DNA from: Bacteroides oleiciplenus YIT 12058
GTDB lineage: Bacteria > Bacteroidota > Bacteroidia > Bacteroidales > Bacteroidaceae
NCBI RefSeq assembly: GCF_000315485.1
Contig: NZ_JH992941.1
Span: 682,001 to 746,000, forward strand
DNA length: 64,000 nt
Reading direction: 5' to 3'
Made by a program: the position numbers and the translations under genes. Of the stretch, positions 16,773 to 25,639 are shown one piece after another. How positions within the stretch are numbered: position 1 is the stretch's first letter; each line of letters begins with the position of its first letter. Under the pieces are notes generated by a model. It had not been told where the DNA came from. It saw only the letters and a list, made by a program, of their open reading frames with translations, and did no database searches.

Positions 16773-19691
16773 ATGACCAGAAAACATTTGCTATTCATTC
16801 TTGCGTTGCTATGCAGCCAAGTTTCCCTCGCCCAGTTCATAGGTTTCGAGACAGGAATTCCTGAACAGTTCAGAACTATCGGTAAGGGAAAGGTTTCTTT
16901 GTCCACCCGGTATTATAAAGAAGGCAAACAAAGTTTGGAATGGGATTTCCGTTCCGGTTCTATGCTAAATATCACCTTGGAACACCCCCTTGTCCTCAAT
17001 GAACAAATGGAAAATACATACGGGATTACCCTGTGGATTTACAACGAAGCCCCCCAGCAGGATTCCATCCGCTTTGAGTTTCTTTCCCCGCAAGGACACG
17101 TCTCCTACTGGTTCAGTTTCCGGTTGGCAGTAGCCGGCTGGCGTGCCTGCTGGATTGGCTTCCAACACATGAAGGGAGATAAGCAAGAGAAAGAGATAGC
17201 AAGTTACCGCTTAATAGCTCCCGAACGAAAAGGAAGCATCTTTCTGGATCGCCTGACCTTCCCCGTAGAGAAGATGAACGACCGCACCACCCCCGATTTG
17301 CAAATGCCCTACAACAATTCCCTTTCTTATCGCGACCTATGGCATTGGTGTCGCGTCTGGCAATGGGAACAATATGAGTACGATCTTCCCCTGCCTACCA
17401 TTCTCAGTCAGACAGAAAAAGACGAACTACATAGCGTGGAACAACGATTGACAGCCGCTCTCGACATTCAGAAAGCCCCCAAAGAAGCAATACACAAAGC
17501 CTACAGCGTCTTTCAGAAAACTAACATCCAGCCTTCCGGTGCAGGCTTTACCGGTGCTCCGGTCTTAACCCCCGACGAACTGGATCGCTCCAAAGGAGAA
17601 ATATCCTGGAATGACCTGGAAACTATGCTCTCCGGATTTGCTTATGACGCCTATTACAATCATTCCGAAGCTTCCCTGCAAAATTACTTCACTGTATGGG
17701 ACTTTGCCATCAACCAAGGCTTTGCCTATGGTAGTGGAATGGGTACCAATCATCATTACGGCTATCAGGTACGGAAAATCTACACTACTGCATGGCTCAT
17801 GCGCGATGCTATCTGGAAAGCTCCCAATCGTGATAATATTTTATCTACCCTCATTTTCTGGTCCGCTCTACAGGAAACCCGCAAGCCTTATCAGCATGGC
17901 AGGGATGAATTACTGGATAGTTGGCACACCCTTCTGATGGCAAAGACCGTATCCGCCCTGTTGTTCACCGATGAGCGGGAGCGGGCACGGGCATTAAAAG
18001 GACTTTCCCGCTGGGTATCTTCCTCGCTTCAATATACTCCCGGCACCATTGGGGGCATTAAAGTGGACGGGACAACTTTTCATCACGGTGGTTTCTATCC
18101 GGCATATACCACAGGAGTGCTTGCCATGGTAGGACAATTCATTTCTCTGACCAATCAAACCGCCTATGAGCCTACGGAAGAGGCCCGCCAAGTATTAAAA
18201 TCAGCTTTCATCGCCATGCGCAACTACTCCAATAAATATGAATGGGGAATCGGCATCAGCGGACGTCATCCTTTCGGCGGCTCTATGAAAGCGGATGATG
18301 TGGCGGCTTTTGCTTATCTTGCTTTATCGGGAGATTTATCAGGAGAAAGCAATGTCTTCGACCATCATCTGGCAGCAGACTATCTGAGGCTTTGCGACAA
18401 AGATACACCCGAAGCCCGTTTCTTCAAAAAACAAGGTATCACTCCCGCTCCTGCCCCGCAAGGTTTCTTCGTGTATAATTATGGTTCTGCAGGTATCTTT
18501 CGGAGAAATGACTGGATGGTTACTTTGAAAGGATACACCACTGACGTATGGGGATCGGAGATTTACCGGAAAGACAATCGCTATGGACGTTATCAAAGCT
18601 ACGGTTCTGTACAAATAATGGGGTACCCGTCCCGTCTTGCCAGCGGCTACGATGAGAATGGCTGGGATTGGAATCGACTGCCGGGCACCACCACTATTCA
18701 CTTACCATTCGAATTGCTGGATAGTCCACTGTCAGGTACCACTATGGCACACTCCAAAGAAAACTTCTCCGGCAGCAGTTCCCTGGAAGGAAAGAACGGT
18801 ATGTTTGCCATGAAGCTGATGGAACGAGAACTGAAGAATTTCACTCCGGACTTCATCGCCCGCAAGTCAGTATTCTGTTTTGATAACCGAATGATATGCC
18901 TGGGTACAGGCATCCACAACAGTAATAGTAACTACCCTACTGAAACAACGCTGTTCCAAAGCACATTTCAACAAGGAGAAAGCTCCATCTGCGTCAATGG
19001 AAAGGAAGAAAAGGAAGTCGGATACCAAAAGAAACTTTCTGCAGAAACGCAAAAGTTAGTTTCTATCATAGATGGTTACAATAACTACTATTTCGTAAAA
19101 GAGGGTGACGTACAGGTACAGATTGCCCAACAGAGTTCCCTTCATGAGAAGACACGTGCCGACACACAGGGAACATTTGCCTCTGCCTGGATAGAACATG
19201 GCAGAGCTCCACAAAACGGAACGTACGAATATCTGGTATGGATACAACCAACCAATCAGGAACTGAAAGAACATGACGCCTTGCAGACCTATGAAGTAGT
19301 GCAACGCAACGACAGCGCCCATATCGTTCACGATCTCCTGACAGGAATCACTGCTTATGCTGTTTTTGAGACTTATCAATCTCAACAGGATAATGTATTC
19401 AGCCTCATCCCGGCAGAAACGATGGTCATGTACAGAAGCGATAAAGGGAATATCATTATGAGTGTATGCGATCCCAACCTCAATATTGAGGAAAAGGCAT
19501 ATACCACCAAACAGCCCAGTCGTATCCTTGAAAAAAGGCTTGAAGTGAAAGGGAAATGGGAATTAAGAACATCTCACCCGCAGGTAAAGCTGATACAAAA
19601 CGGAACAAATACCGATATCATTGTTCTTTGTCAACACGGGCAACCGGTAGAATTCAGTTTAACCAAAGAAACAACAGAATCAGGAAAATAA
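16773..19691 (+). CDS. Chondroitinase ABC-type polysaccharide lyase, family PL8
   Basis: 972-aa exported lyase that cleaves uronic-acid-containing polysaccharide by beta-elimination. After the signal peptide (FILALLCSQVSLA) come an N-terminal jelly-roll domain (~25-180), the alpha-toroid (~220-570) and the C-terminal beta-sandwiches. All four catalytic residues of Proteus chondroitinase ABC I have counterparts by eye: His438 and Tyr445 in HHGGFYPAY (His501, Tyr508), Arg498 in SGRHP (Arg560) and Glu596 in WGSEIY (Glu653). The stretch KDNRYGRYQS and [16 protein letters not shown] are also shared. The frame opens upstream at 16707 through the terminator, so the ATG at 16773 before the signal peptide is preferred. 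Substrate is probably chondroitin/dermatan sulfate or a related sulfated glycan. Confidence 0.9.
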   Translation: MTRKHLLFILALLCSQVSLAQFIGFETGIPEQFRTIGKGKVSLSTRYYKEGKQSLEWDFRSGSMLNITLEHPLVLNEQMENTYGITLWIYNEAPQQDSIRFEFLSPQGHVSYWFSFRLAVAGWRACWIGFQHMKGDKQEKEIASYRLIAPERKGSIFLDRLTFPVEKMNDRTTPDLQMPYNNSLSYRDLWHWCRVWQWEQYEYDLPLPTILSQTEKDELHSVEQRLTAALDIQKAPKEAIHKAYSVFQKTNIQPSGAGFTGAPVLTPDELDRSKGEISWNDLETMLSGFAYDAYYNHSEASLQNYFTVWDFAINQGFAYGSGMGTNHHYGYQVRKIYTTAWLMRDAIWKAPNRDNILSTLIFWSALQETRKPYQHGRDELLDSWHTLLMAKTVSALLFTDERERARALKGLSRWVSSSLQYTPGTIGGIKVDGTTFHHGGFYPAYTTGVLAMVGQFISLTNQTAYEPTEEARQVLKSAFIAMRNYSNKYEWGIGISGRHPFGGSMKADDVAAFAYLALSGDLSGESNVFDHHLAADYLRLCDKDTPEARFFKKQGITPAPAPQGFFVYNYGSAGIFRRNDWMVTLKGYTTDVWGSEIYRKDNRYGRYQSYGSVQIMGYPSRLASGYDENGWDWNRLPGTTTIHLPFELLDSPLSGTTMAHSKENFSGSSSLEGKNGMFAMKLMERELKNFTPDFIARKSVFCFDNRMICLGTGIHNSNSNYPTETTLFQSTFQQGESSICVNGKEEKEVGYQKKLSAETQKLVSIIDGYNNYYFVKEGDVQVQIAQQSSLHEKTRADTQGTFASAWIEHGRAPQNGTYEYLVWIQPTNQELKEHDALQTYEVVQRNDSAHIVHDLLTGITAYAVFETYQSQQDNVFSLIPAETMVMYRSDKGNIIMSVCDPNLNIEEKAYTTKQPSRILEKRLEVKGKWELRTSHPQVKLIQNGTNTDIIVLCQHGQPVEFSLTKETTESGK

Positions 19692-19709
19692 CATTAAATC
19701 GAAAGAAGC

Positions 19710-20837
19710 ATGAAAAAGTATTATTTCCTCTTACTATTGCTCAGTCTCTCCACCCTCGGCATGCTTCGTGCCCAAAAGATTGACAACCTGATAGAGCTAA
19801 AGCGGCAATCACAAAACCGCCTGTTCCACCAATTGGGCAAAGCAATAAATACTCCGGCATTCGAGAGTGAGGGCTACTGGAGTTGGGGCAGTTCCGTGGT
19901 AAAAGGAGATGATGGCAAATATCATATGTTCGTATCCCGCTTTCCGAAGTCACTCCCCTTCCATCCGGGCTGGATGGTGGCTTCGGAAATCGTCCATGCC
20001 GTATCGGACGTACCACAGGGACCTTACCGGTTCAGTGAAGTCGCACTGCCCGCACGGGGTGCGCAATACTGGGACGGGCGCTCCACACACAATCCGCGGA
20101 TATTGAAGTACAACCATAAATATTACTTGATTTATATGGGCTCCACCCACCCTTTCACCGACCCTACTTACGAGCAATTAACACTCGATAGTCCCTGGTG
20201 TACTGTGGCACGCTCCAACAAGCGTATAGGTCTGGCTGTGGCCGATTCACCTTATGGCCCCTGGAAACGACTGGACGAACCCATTCTAAAGACAAAGCCC
20301 AATACCTTTTTCAGCTTCCTGACCTCCAATCCTTCCCCCATAGTGCAAGAAGACGGTTCCGTCCTGATGATATTCAAGGGACGCAAATATCTGGACAATG
20401 AAAAGTACTCAAATATGGCATTAGGCATCGCTTATGCCCCTTCCATCGAAGGACCATACACAGTATTAAATGATGAACAACCCATCTTTCAGGTAGACGG
20501 ACAAGGCGAAGCGGAAGACCCTTTCCTCTGGAAAGATAAAGAAGAATACCACGTCATCTTCAAAGACCATGTTGCCAAGTACACCGGTGAAAGAGGTGGT
20601 GGCGTGATGGCACACTCCCGGGATGGCATCAACTGGACGGTGGACAAAGACCCGAAAGCATACTCAAAAACCGTAGAATGGGAAGATGGCACCATTGCCA
20701 GACAAGGCCAACTGGAACGTCCTTTCATCCTCTTTGAGGACGGTAAACCTACATTCATATTCTTTGCAACCATGGACGGCCTCGGAGAATTTGAGAATGG
20801 TACCCGTTCCTGGAACATGGTTATTCCACTAAAATAG
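19710..20837 (+). CDS. Five-bladed beta-propeller glycoside hydrolase-like protein
   Basis: 375-aa exported protein (signal LLLLLSLSTLGMLRA) with the repeated propeller pattern of the GH43/GH32/GH117-type superfamily: WGSSVVKGDDGKYHMFVSRFP, HNPRILKYNHKYYLIYMGS, SNPSPIVQEDGSVLMIFKGR, EDPFLWKDKEEYHVIFKDH and RPFILFEDGKPTFIFFATM. Acidic residues in the HNPRI, SNPSP and EDPF blades fit a hydrolase site, but I cannot assign a family. It follows the PL8 gene by 18 bp and probably belongs to the same operon. Possible role: removing a terminal sugar or uronate from the lyase products. Confidence 0.75.
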   Translation: MKKYYFLLLLLSLSTLGMLRAQKIDNLIELKRQSQNRLFHQLGKAINTPAFESEGYWSWGSSVVKGDDGKYHMFVSRFPKSLPFHPGWMVASEIVHAVSDVPQGPYRFSEVALPARGAQYWDGRSTHNPRILKYNHKYYLIYMGSTHPFTDPTYEQLTLDSPWCTVARSNKRIGLAVADSPYGPWKRLDEPILKTKPNTFFSFLTSNPSPIVQEDGSVLMIFKGRKYLDNEKYSNMALGIAYAPSIEGPYTVLNDEQPIFQVDGQGEAEDPFLWKDKEEYHVIFKDHVAKYTGERGGGVMAHSRDGINWTVDKDPKAYSKTVEWEDGTIARQGQLERPFILFEDGKPTFIFFATMDGLGEFENGTRSWNMVIPLK

Positions 20838-20838
20838 C

Positions 20839-20846
20839 TACCTTTG
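20839..20846 (+). promoter_or_regulatory. Promoter -7 box for dus
   Basis: TACCTTTG directly follows the stop of the hydrolase gene and precedes the dus ATG at 20871. No clear TTTG -33 box is seen. It argues against the TTG start at 20844, which lies within it. Confidence 0.55.
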
Positions 20847-20870
20847 CAGAGAATTGAACAAACAATTGAT

Positions 20871-21812
20871 ATGCAGAATATTCTCCCCATCCATTTCGCC
20901 CCGTTGCAAGGTTACACCGAGGCCATCTACCGACAAGCACACGCCCGTATATTCGGCGGTGTAGAGAGTTATTACAGTCCTTTCGTACGTGTGGAACGCG
21001 GAGAAATCCGGCGGAAAGATATGCGGGAGATTACTCCGGACAACAACCGGGGAGTGAATCTCATTCCCCAACTTATTGCACCGGATGTGGACAAGATGGA
21101 GCAGATAATCGCCCTATTCATAGAGAAAGGATATAGAAATGTGGACATCAATCTGGGATGTCCTTTCCCCATTCTTGCCAAACGCCACAATGGTTCGGGA
21201 ATGTTGCCTTATCCGGAAGAAGTGCGCAACTTGCTGACCACTGCCATAGAGAAGCATCCCGATATGCAATTCTCCGTAAAGATGCGGTTGGGCTGGGAGA
21301 ATACGGAAGAATGTCTGGCTTTGCTCCCCTTGCTGAACGAACTTCCCTTGACACACATCATTATGCACCCACGACTGGGAAAGCAGCAATACAAAGGAGA
21401 AGTCAATCTGGAAGGTTTCGAAGCTTTCTATAACGAATGTCGCCACCCGCTGATTTATAACGGAGATTTGCTTACGACAGAAGATATACATACCATTGCC
21501 GGACGTTTCCCGCACCTGGCAGGGGTTATGATAGGACGCGGACTGCTTGCCAACCCGGCGCTGGCATTGGAATACCAACAGGGACATCCGCTCTCTGATA
21601 AAGAGATGCAGGAGAAACTCAGATTGTTCCATGCAGACATATTTGCACAATACGGCAATCTCCTGGAAGGAGGAGACGGGCAGTTACTCACGAAAATGAA
21701 AAGCTTCTGGGAATACATGATGCCGGATGGTGACCGAAAGGCAAAGAAAGCTATTCATAAAGCCAATAAACTGGAGACTTATCAGACTGCGGTAAACAAC
21801 CTGCTAAAGTAA
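20871..21812 (+). CDS. dus: tRNA-dihydrouridine synthase
   Basis: 313-aa flavoenzyme reducing specific uridines in tRNA. Family motifs are FAPLQGYTEAIYRQ (FMN site), RKDMREI, PQLIAP, DINLGCPFP with the catalytic Cys, KRHNGSGMLPYPE, SVKMRLGW, IIMHPRLGKQQYKGEV, IYNGDLLT and GVMIGRGLLANPAL. It is a housekeeping gene and marks the left border of the 21-kb insertion. Specificity (DusA, B or C type) is not resolved. Confidence 0.92.
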   Translation: MQNILPIHFAPLQGYTEAIYRQAHARIFGGVESYYSPFVRVERGEIRRKDMREITPDNNRGVNLIPQLIAPDVDKMEQIIALFIEKGYRNVDINLGCPFPILAKRHNGSGMLPYPEEVRNLLTTAIEKHPDMQFSVKMRLGWENTEECLALLPLLNELPLTHIIMHPRLGKQQYKGEVNLEGFEAFYNECRHPLIYNGDLLTTEDIHTIAGRFPHLAGVMIGRGLLANPALALEYQQGHPLSDKEMQEKLRLFHADIFAQYGNLLEGGDGQLLTKMKSFWEYMMPDGDRKAKKAIHKANKLETYQTAVNNLLK

Positions 21813-21843
21813 CTCCGCTTATCAAATGCACATAAAAATAACA

Positions 21844-21878
21844 TCTCCCTATTAAAACTATTGGTTTCAATAGGGAGA
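21844..21878 (-). terminator. Hairpin terminator in the left repeat copy
   Basis: TCTCCCTATTAAAA pairs with TTTCAATAGGGAGA (one mismatch) around the loop CTATTGG. It can act on dus transcripts from the left. Its loop is inverted relative to the right copy. Confidence 0.65.
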
Positions 21879-21904
21879 TGCTAAGCAGAACAAGAAACAC
21901 AAAA

Positions 21905-22014
21905 TTATTTCTTTAACTCCACATCAAAACTGGCAGCATCCTTGCACGCAAAGCGCAGAACCGTTTGATATTTATCTTTAGAGACAACCTTGCAATAAAG
22001 GGTCTCGCAACCTT
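21905..22014 (-). pseudogene. 3' fragment of a PL8 lyase gene
   Basis: Read on the minus strand, the fragment encodes [15 protein letters not shown] and [14 protein letters not shown] before TAA, identical to the C-terminus of the lyase at 43311-46397. There is no start or upstream part. It is a by-product of the insertion, not a functional gene. Confidence 0.9.
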
Positions 22015-22017
22015 GAC

Positions 22018-22084
22018 TTTTGACAATAACTACATAAAATTGTACTTCCATCCATAGACTATTTTCCCTCTCCTGGTACCTTCG
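22018..22084 (+). promoter_or_regulatory. Putative HTCS-2 operator and promoter before the GH2 gene
   Basis: The block 22018-22053 matches 31658-31693 before the PUL 2 susC at 30 of 36 positions (core ACATAAAA then TGTACT). In both cases TGTAC lies exactly 36 bp before the -7 box, here TACCTTCG (22077-22084), a weak variant of TAnnTTTG. The region after the box (GCAGCGTAA) is shared too. The rest of the 343-bp gap after dus is the direct repeat and an AT-rich leader. Confidence 0.65.
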
Positions 22085-22155
22085 CAGCGTAATTTCTGCA
22101 TGAAGTTAAAATTAGAATCAATATACAACGAGTTATTAACTTATTCAATACCAAG

Positions 22156-24576
22156 ATGAAGAATATGAGAATTTTGCTAATTATTATTGGGCTTTTTTGC
22201 ATAACGCCTCTTTTTGCTCAGCACAACAATGAGCATATTAGAATAAACCAGCTTTTCAATTTTGGTTGGAAATTCAAATGGGGTGAGGTTACGAATGCCC
22301 ACCATCTGACTTTTGATGATAGTGATTGGCGCAAGCTGGACTTGCCACACGATTTTCAGTTTGAACAACCCTGGGATGAATCTGCCAGTCGAGGGCGCGG
22401 ATATAAAGCGACAGGTATAGGTTGGTATCGAAAAACGTTCCAAGCAGATTCCTGCTGGATGGGAAAGCGGATATTACTTGATTTTGAAGGTATCATGCTA
22501 ACAGGTAACGTTTGGTTAAATGGAAAGAAAGTTGGTGGAACAGATTATGGTTATCTTGGTTTTGAATCAGATATAACGGATATTATTAAATACGATACCG
22601 CTAATGTGATTGCCGTTCGTGCTTCTACAGAAGGAGGTTCCCGTTGGTACACAGGCGGCGGACTTTTTCGGGATGTGCATTTAATCGTAAAAGATACCAT
22701 CTCCATTGTTCGTAACGGCATTTTTATAACAACTCCCAACATCGCCAATCAGCATGCCGAGGTCAGTGTACAAGTGGAAGTGGAGGGGATTAAGAACAAT
22801 CAGAAGCAACTGGAAATCCTAACAAAAATATTTTCGCCTGAAGGGAAACAAGTAGCCGAAACTCAAACGTTGGCCCCACAAAATTCAAGACGCCCTATAG
22901 AAGAAGTTCCATTGCCAAAGGTCATCATCTCTGATCCGCAGCTTTGGTCCTGCGAAACTCCCCATCTTTACACTGCGGAAGTTCAACTGATATTAAACGG
23001 CCAAGTGATTGATAAACTTACTGAGAAGTTTGGTATCCGTACCATTGAGTTCTCCAAGGAATTCGGATTTAAATTAAACGGTAAAAAGGTTTTCCTTAAA
23101 GGTATTGCCAATCATCACGACTTAGGGGCTGTGGGGGCAGCCGCTCACGAAACATCGATTGCCCGCATGATGGACAAACTTAAGGCCTTTGGCTTTAATC
23201 ATATACGAACGTCACACAATCCTTATTCAAAGGCATTCATGAAAATTGCCGACGAGAAAGGAATTCTGATCGTTGATGAATTATACGACAAGTGGAGCAA
23301 CACCATTGCCTGGGCAGGAAGTGCGCCATGGACTGAAATCTGGTATAAGAATCTTATAGAATGGATTAAACGGGACCGCAATCATCCTTCGGTCATTATG
23401 TGGAGCTTTGGAAATGAACTGCAATTTCAGGAAGAACGATGCGGATTTCCAACAAACGATTGGGGAGTAACTACCTACCGAATCCTAAATCTGTTAGCCA
23501 AACGTTACGACCCTACCCGCAAGACAACGGTTGGCATGTATCCTGCCCGTGCCGGAGGCATTGTAAAACACGACCCAGCTTTCAGGATTGAAGAAAACAT
23601 TGTTCCACCCGAATTAGCAACCGTAACCGAAGTCGCCAGTTTCAACTATTGCTGGGATGATTACCAAGAGTATCTGAAACATGCTCCCGACATGATTATT
23701 TATCAAAGCGAGGCTGTAACCAATGAGTTGGCAGCTCCTTACTTCGGAATGGACAGAGAGAAAATGGTCGGATTGGCTTATTGGGGAGCCATCGAGTACT
23801 GGGGAGAATCCGCTGGCTGGCCGAGAAAGGGCTGGGACTATTCATTCTTTAATCATTCTTTAGAACCGAACCCGCAAGCCTATTTAATTAAAAGTATTTT
23901 CGAAGATGAACCATTGGTATATATTGGAATCGTTGATCGAGAAGGTGATACACGATTGTGGAACGACATGATAGTGGGACGAAAATACATCTCCTCACAC
24001 TGGAACCGACAAGAGGGAAAAACATATAATCTTTATACTTACACCAATGCCGACGAGGTGGAATTACTGGTGAATGGCAAATCTATCGGCGTGAAACAGA
24101 ATACGACTGAAGTAACAAAACGCAATGTCATATATTGGGAAAACGTCCCATTCTCTCCCGGCAAAATTACAGCAATTGCCCGGAAAGGAGGCAAAGTCGT
24201 AGCCCAACACGAGCTACAAACTACCGGAAAAGCCGTTCGACTAAAAATAGAAACTGAAAATGCCACCTGGAAAGCCGACGGTATGGATCTTCAATATGTC
24301 AAGGTATATGCCGTTGACAGCAAGGGACGCATAGTGCCGACGGCAACCGGCGAAGTAACTTTCCACGTCAGTGGAGCCGCACAGTTAATTGCAGTGGATA
24401 ATGGCGATCATACAAGTGATGATTTATTTACAGGCCATAAAAAAGCTCTCCACAACGGTTTTGCCATGGCTATTCTACGATCAGGACAAATCGCCGGAAC
24501 CGTAAAATTGAAAGTTACGGCAACAGGTCTGAAACAGGCAGAGAAAACCTTAACTGTACATCCAATCACTAATTAA
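22156..24576 (+). CDS. Glycoside hydrolase family 2 enzyme (beta-galactosidase/beta-glucuronidase type)
   Basis: 806-aa exported GH2 enzyme. Signal peptide, then sugar-binding jelly-roll (NFGWKFKWGEV, WRKLDLPHDF, GIGWYRKTF, NVWLNGKKVG, RWYTGGGLFRDVHL), immunoglobulin-like domain, TIM barrel from ~295 (FLKGIANHHDLG, IRTSHNPY), and two C-terminal beta domains. Likely acid/base is Glu421 in SFGNEL and likely nucleophile is Glu519 in YQSEAV. It is the first gene of the PUL 2 left operon with GH43 and GH28. In pectin loci such enzymes remove beta-galactose or beta-glucuronic acid from side chains. Exact sugar is not predictable here. Confidence 0.9.
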   Translation: MKNMRILLIIIGLFCITPLFAQHNNEHIRINQLFNFGWKFKWGEVTNAHHLTFDDSDWRKLDLPHDFQFEQPWDESASRGRGYKATGIGWYRKTFQADSCWMGKRILLDFEGIMLTGNVWLNGKKVGGTDYGYLGFESDITDIIKYDTANVIAVRASTEGGSRWYTGGGLFRDVHLIVKDTISIVRNGIFITTPNIANQHAEVSVQVEVEGIKNNQKQLEILTKIFSPEGKQVAETQTLAPQNSRRPIEEVPLPKVIISDPQLWSCETPHLYTAEVQLILNGQVIDKLTEKFGIRTIEFSKEFGFKLNGKKVFLKGIANHHDLGAVGAAAHETSIARMMDKLKAFGFNHIRTSHNPYSKAFMKIADEKGILIVDELYDKWSNTIAWAGSAPWTEIWYKNLIEWIKRDRNHPSVIMWSFGNELQFQEERCGFPTNDWGVTTYRILNLLAKRYDPTRKTTVGMYPARAGGIVKHDPAFRIEENIVPPELATVTEVASFNYCWDDYQEYLKHAPDMIIYQSEAVTNELAAPYFGMDREKMVGLAYWGAIEYWGESAGWPRKGWDYSFFNHSLEPNPQAYLIKSIFEDEPLVYIGIVDREGDTRLWNDMIVGRKYISSHWNRQEGKTYNLYTYTNADEVELLVNGKSIGVKQNTTEVTKRNVIYWENVPFSPGKITAIARKGGKVVAQHELQTTGKAVRLKIETENATWKADGMDLQYVKVYAVDSKGRIVPTATGEVTFHVSGAAQLIAVDNGDHTSDDLFTGHKKALHNGFAMAILRSGQIAGTVKLKVTATGLKQAEKTLTVHPITN

Positions 24577-24588
24577 ATAATATATATC

Positions 24589-25593
24589 ATGAAGAACATT
24601 TTATTGAAACGGGGACGCCTTCTCCTCACACTCTTTTTAGTAACTCAATTCACTGATACGTTTGCCCAAAAGCAAACTGTTATTCGTCCGGGTGAAATAT
24701 GGCCCGATACGGATGGTAATCACATACAGGCTCATGGTGGCGGCATTACGCAAATCGGAGACACTTATTACTGGTATGGCGAAGCACGTGCGCAGAGTCA
24801 AGACCCCGATCGACGCTATGTGGGTTGCTACTCATCAAAGGATTTGACGAACTGGAAGTTCAGAGGCAATGTGTTGGAAATGGCTAATCCTGATACACTT
24901 GCTGCCAACTGGGTATTGGAACGCCCCAAAGTCTTTTATAATAAGAAGACGAAGAAATATGTCATGTATGTTCATATTGATGTGAACTATAAGCTGGCAC
25001 AAGTGGGTATTGCAGTGAGCAATAAACCAACCGGTCCGTTTGAATATGTACGACGTTTCCATCCGTTGGGATTTGAAAGCCGGGATATCGGCCAGTTTAT
25101 TGATGAAGACGGTTCCGCGTATTTAATATTTGAGGACCGCCCAAGTGGTGGTTTCCGTATTGCCAAACTATCTGATGACTATATGGATGTTGAAAAGAAC
25201 ATATGCCTCCTGAAAGAGCGTATAGAAGGTGGAGCCATCATCTATTACGAAGGCTTATACTATTGTGTGGGTTCGGGGCTGACCGGTTGGAAACCTAATC
25301 CCAACAAATACGCAACCGCTACTTCACTCGAAGGACCCTGGACGGAATTTAAAGATATCGCTCCACCGGAAGTCAATACATATGGAGCGCAATCATCGAT
25401 GTTGATTAAAGTGGTTGGCTCTAAGAAGACAACAGTCCTGCTTTTGGCTGATATCTGGAAACCCGAAACACAATGGGACTCCCGCTATGTGTTAATGCCG
25501 TTGGAAATTGGTAACGGTAAATTGTGGCTACCTACTCCCCAACCTTATACAATAAATATGAAGACGGGAGAGACTACATTCGTAGAGCAATAA
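24589..25593 (+). CDS. Glycoside hydrolase family 43-like enzyme
   Basis: 334-aa exported five-bladed propeller protein. Opening motif IQAHGGGITQIGDTYYWYGE is typical of GH43 members near subfamilies 24 and 34, which include exo-beta-1,3-galactanases. Further blades: VLERPKVFYNKKTKKYVMYV, SRDIGQFIDEDGSAYLIFED, RIEGGAIIYYEGLYYCVGSG. Glu within RIEGGA is a candidate general acid. It starts 12 bp after the GH2 gene, so translation is probably coupled. Arabinofuranosidase or galactosidase activity on pectin side chains would fit the neighbours. Confidence 0.8.
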   Translation: MKNILLKRGRLLLTLFLVTQFTDTFAQKQTVIRPGEIWPDTDGNHIQAHGGGITQIGDTYYWYGEARAQSQDPDRRYVGCYSSKDLTNWKFRGNVLEMANPDTLAANWVLERPKVFYNKKTKKYVMYVHIDVNYKLAQVGIAVSNKPTGPFEYVRRFHPLGFESRDIGQFIDEDGSAYLIFEDRPSGGFRIAKLSDDYMDVEKNICLLKERIEGGAIIYYEGLYYCVGSGLTGWKPNPNKYATATSLEGPWTEFKDIAPPEVNTYGAQSSMLIKVVGSKKTTVLLLADIWKPETQWDSRYVLMPLEIGNGKLWLPTPQPYTINMKTGETTFVEQ

Positions 25594-25639
25594 CACATAA
25601 AACAGTATTCATATTACATATATACTTACAAAACAAATC

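Larger units (their letters stand above)
21844..22014. repeat. Direct repeat, left copy: orphan duplicate of the PL8-2 gene end
   Basis: These 171 bp match 43250-43421 in the same orientation. After the hairpin loop there is one substitution in about 120 bp; differences then cluster in the last 15 bp. The copy holds the terminator and the last ~35 codons of the minus-strand PL8 gene, cut off from the rest. Matching stops at 22014, and three bases later the operator-like sequence of PUL 2 begins. It is the left boundary of the 22015-43249 segment. Confidence 0.92.
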
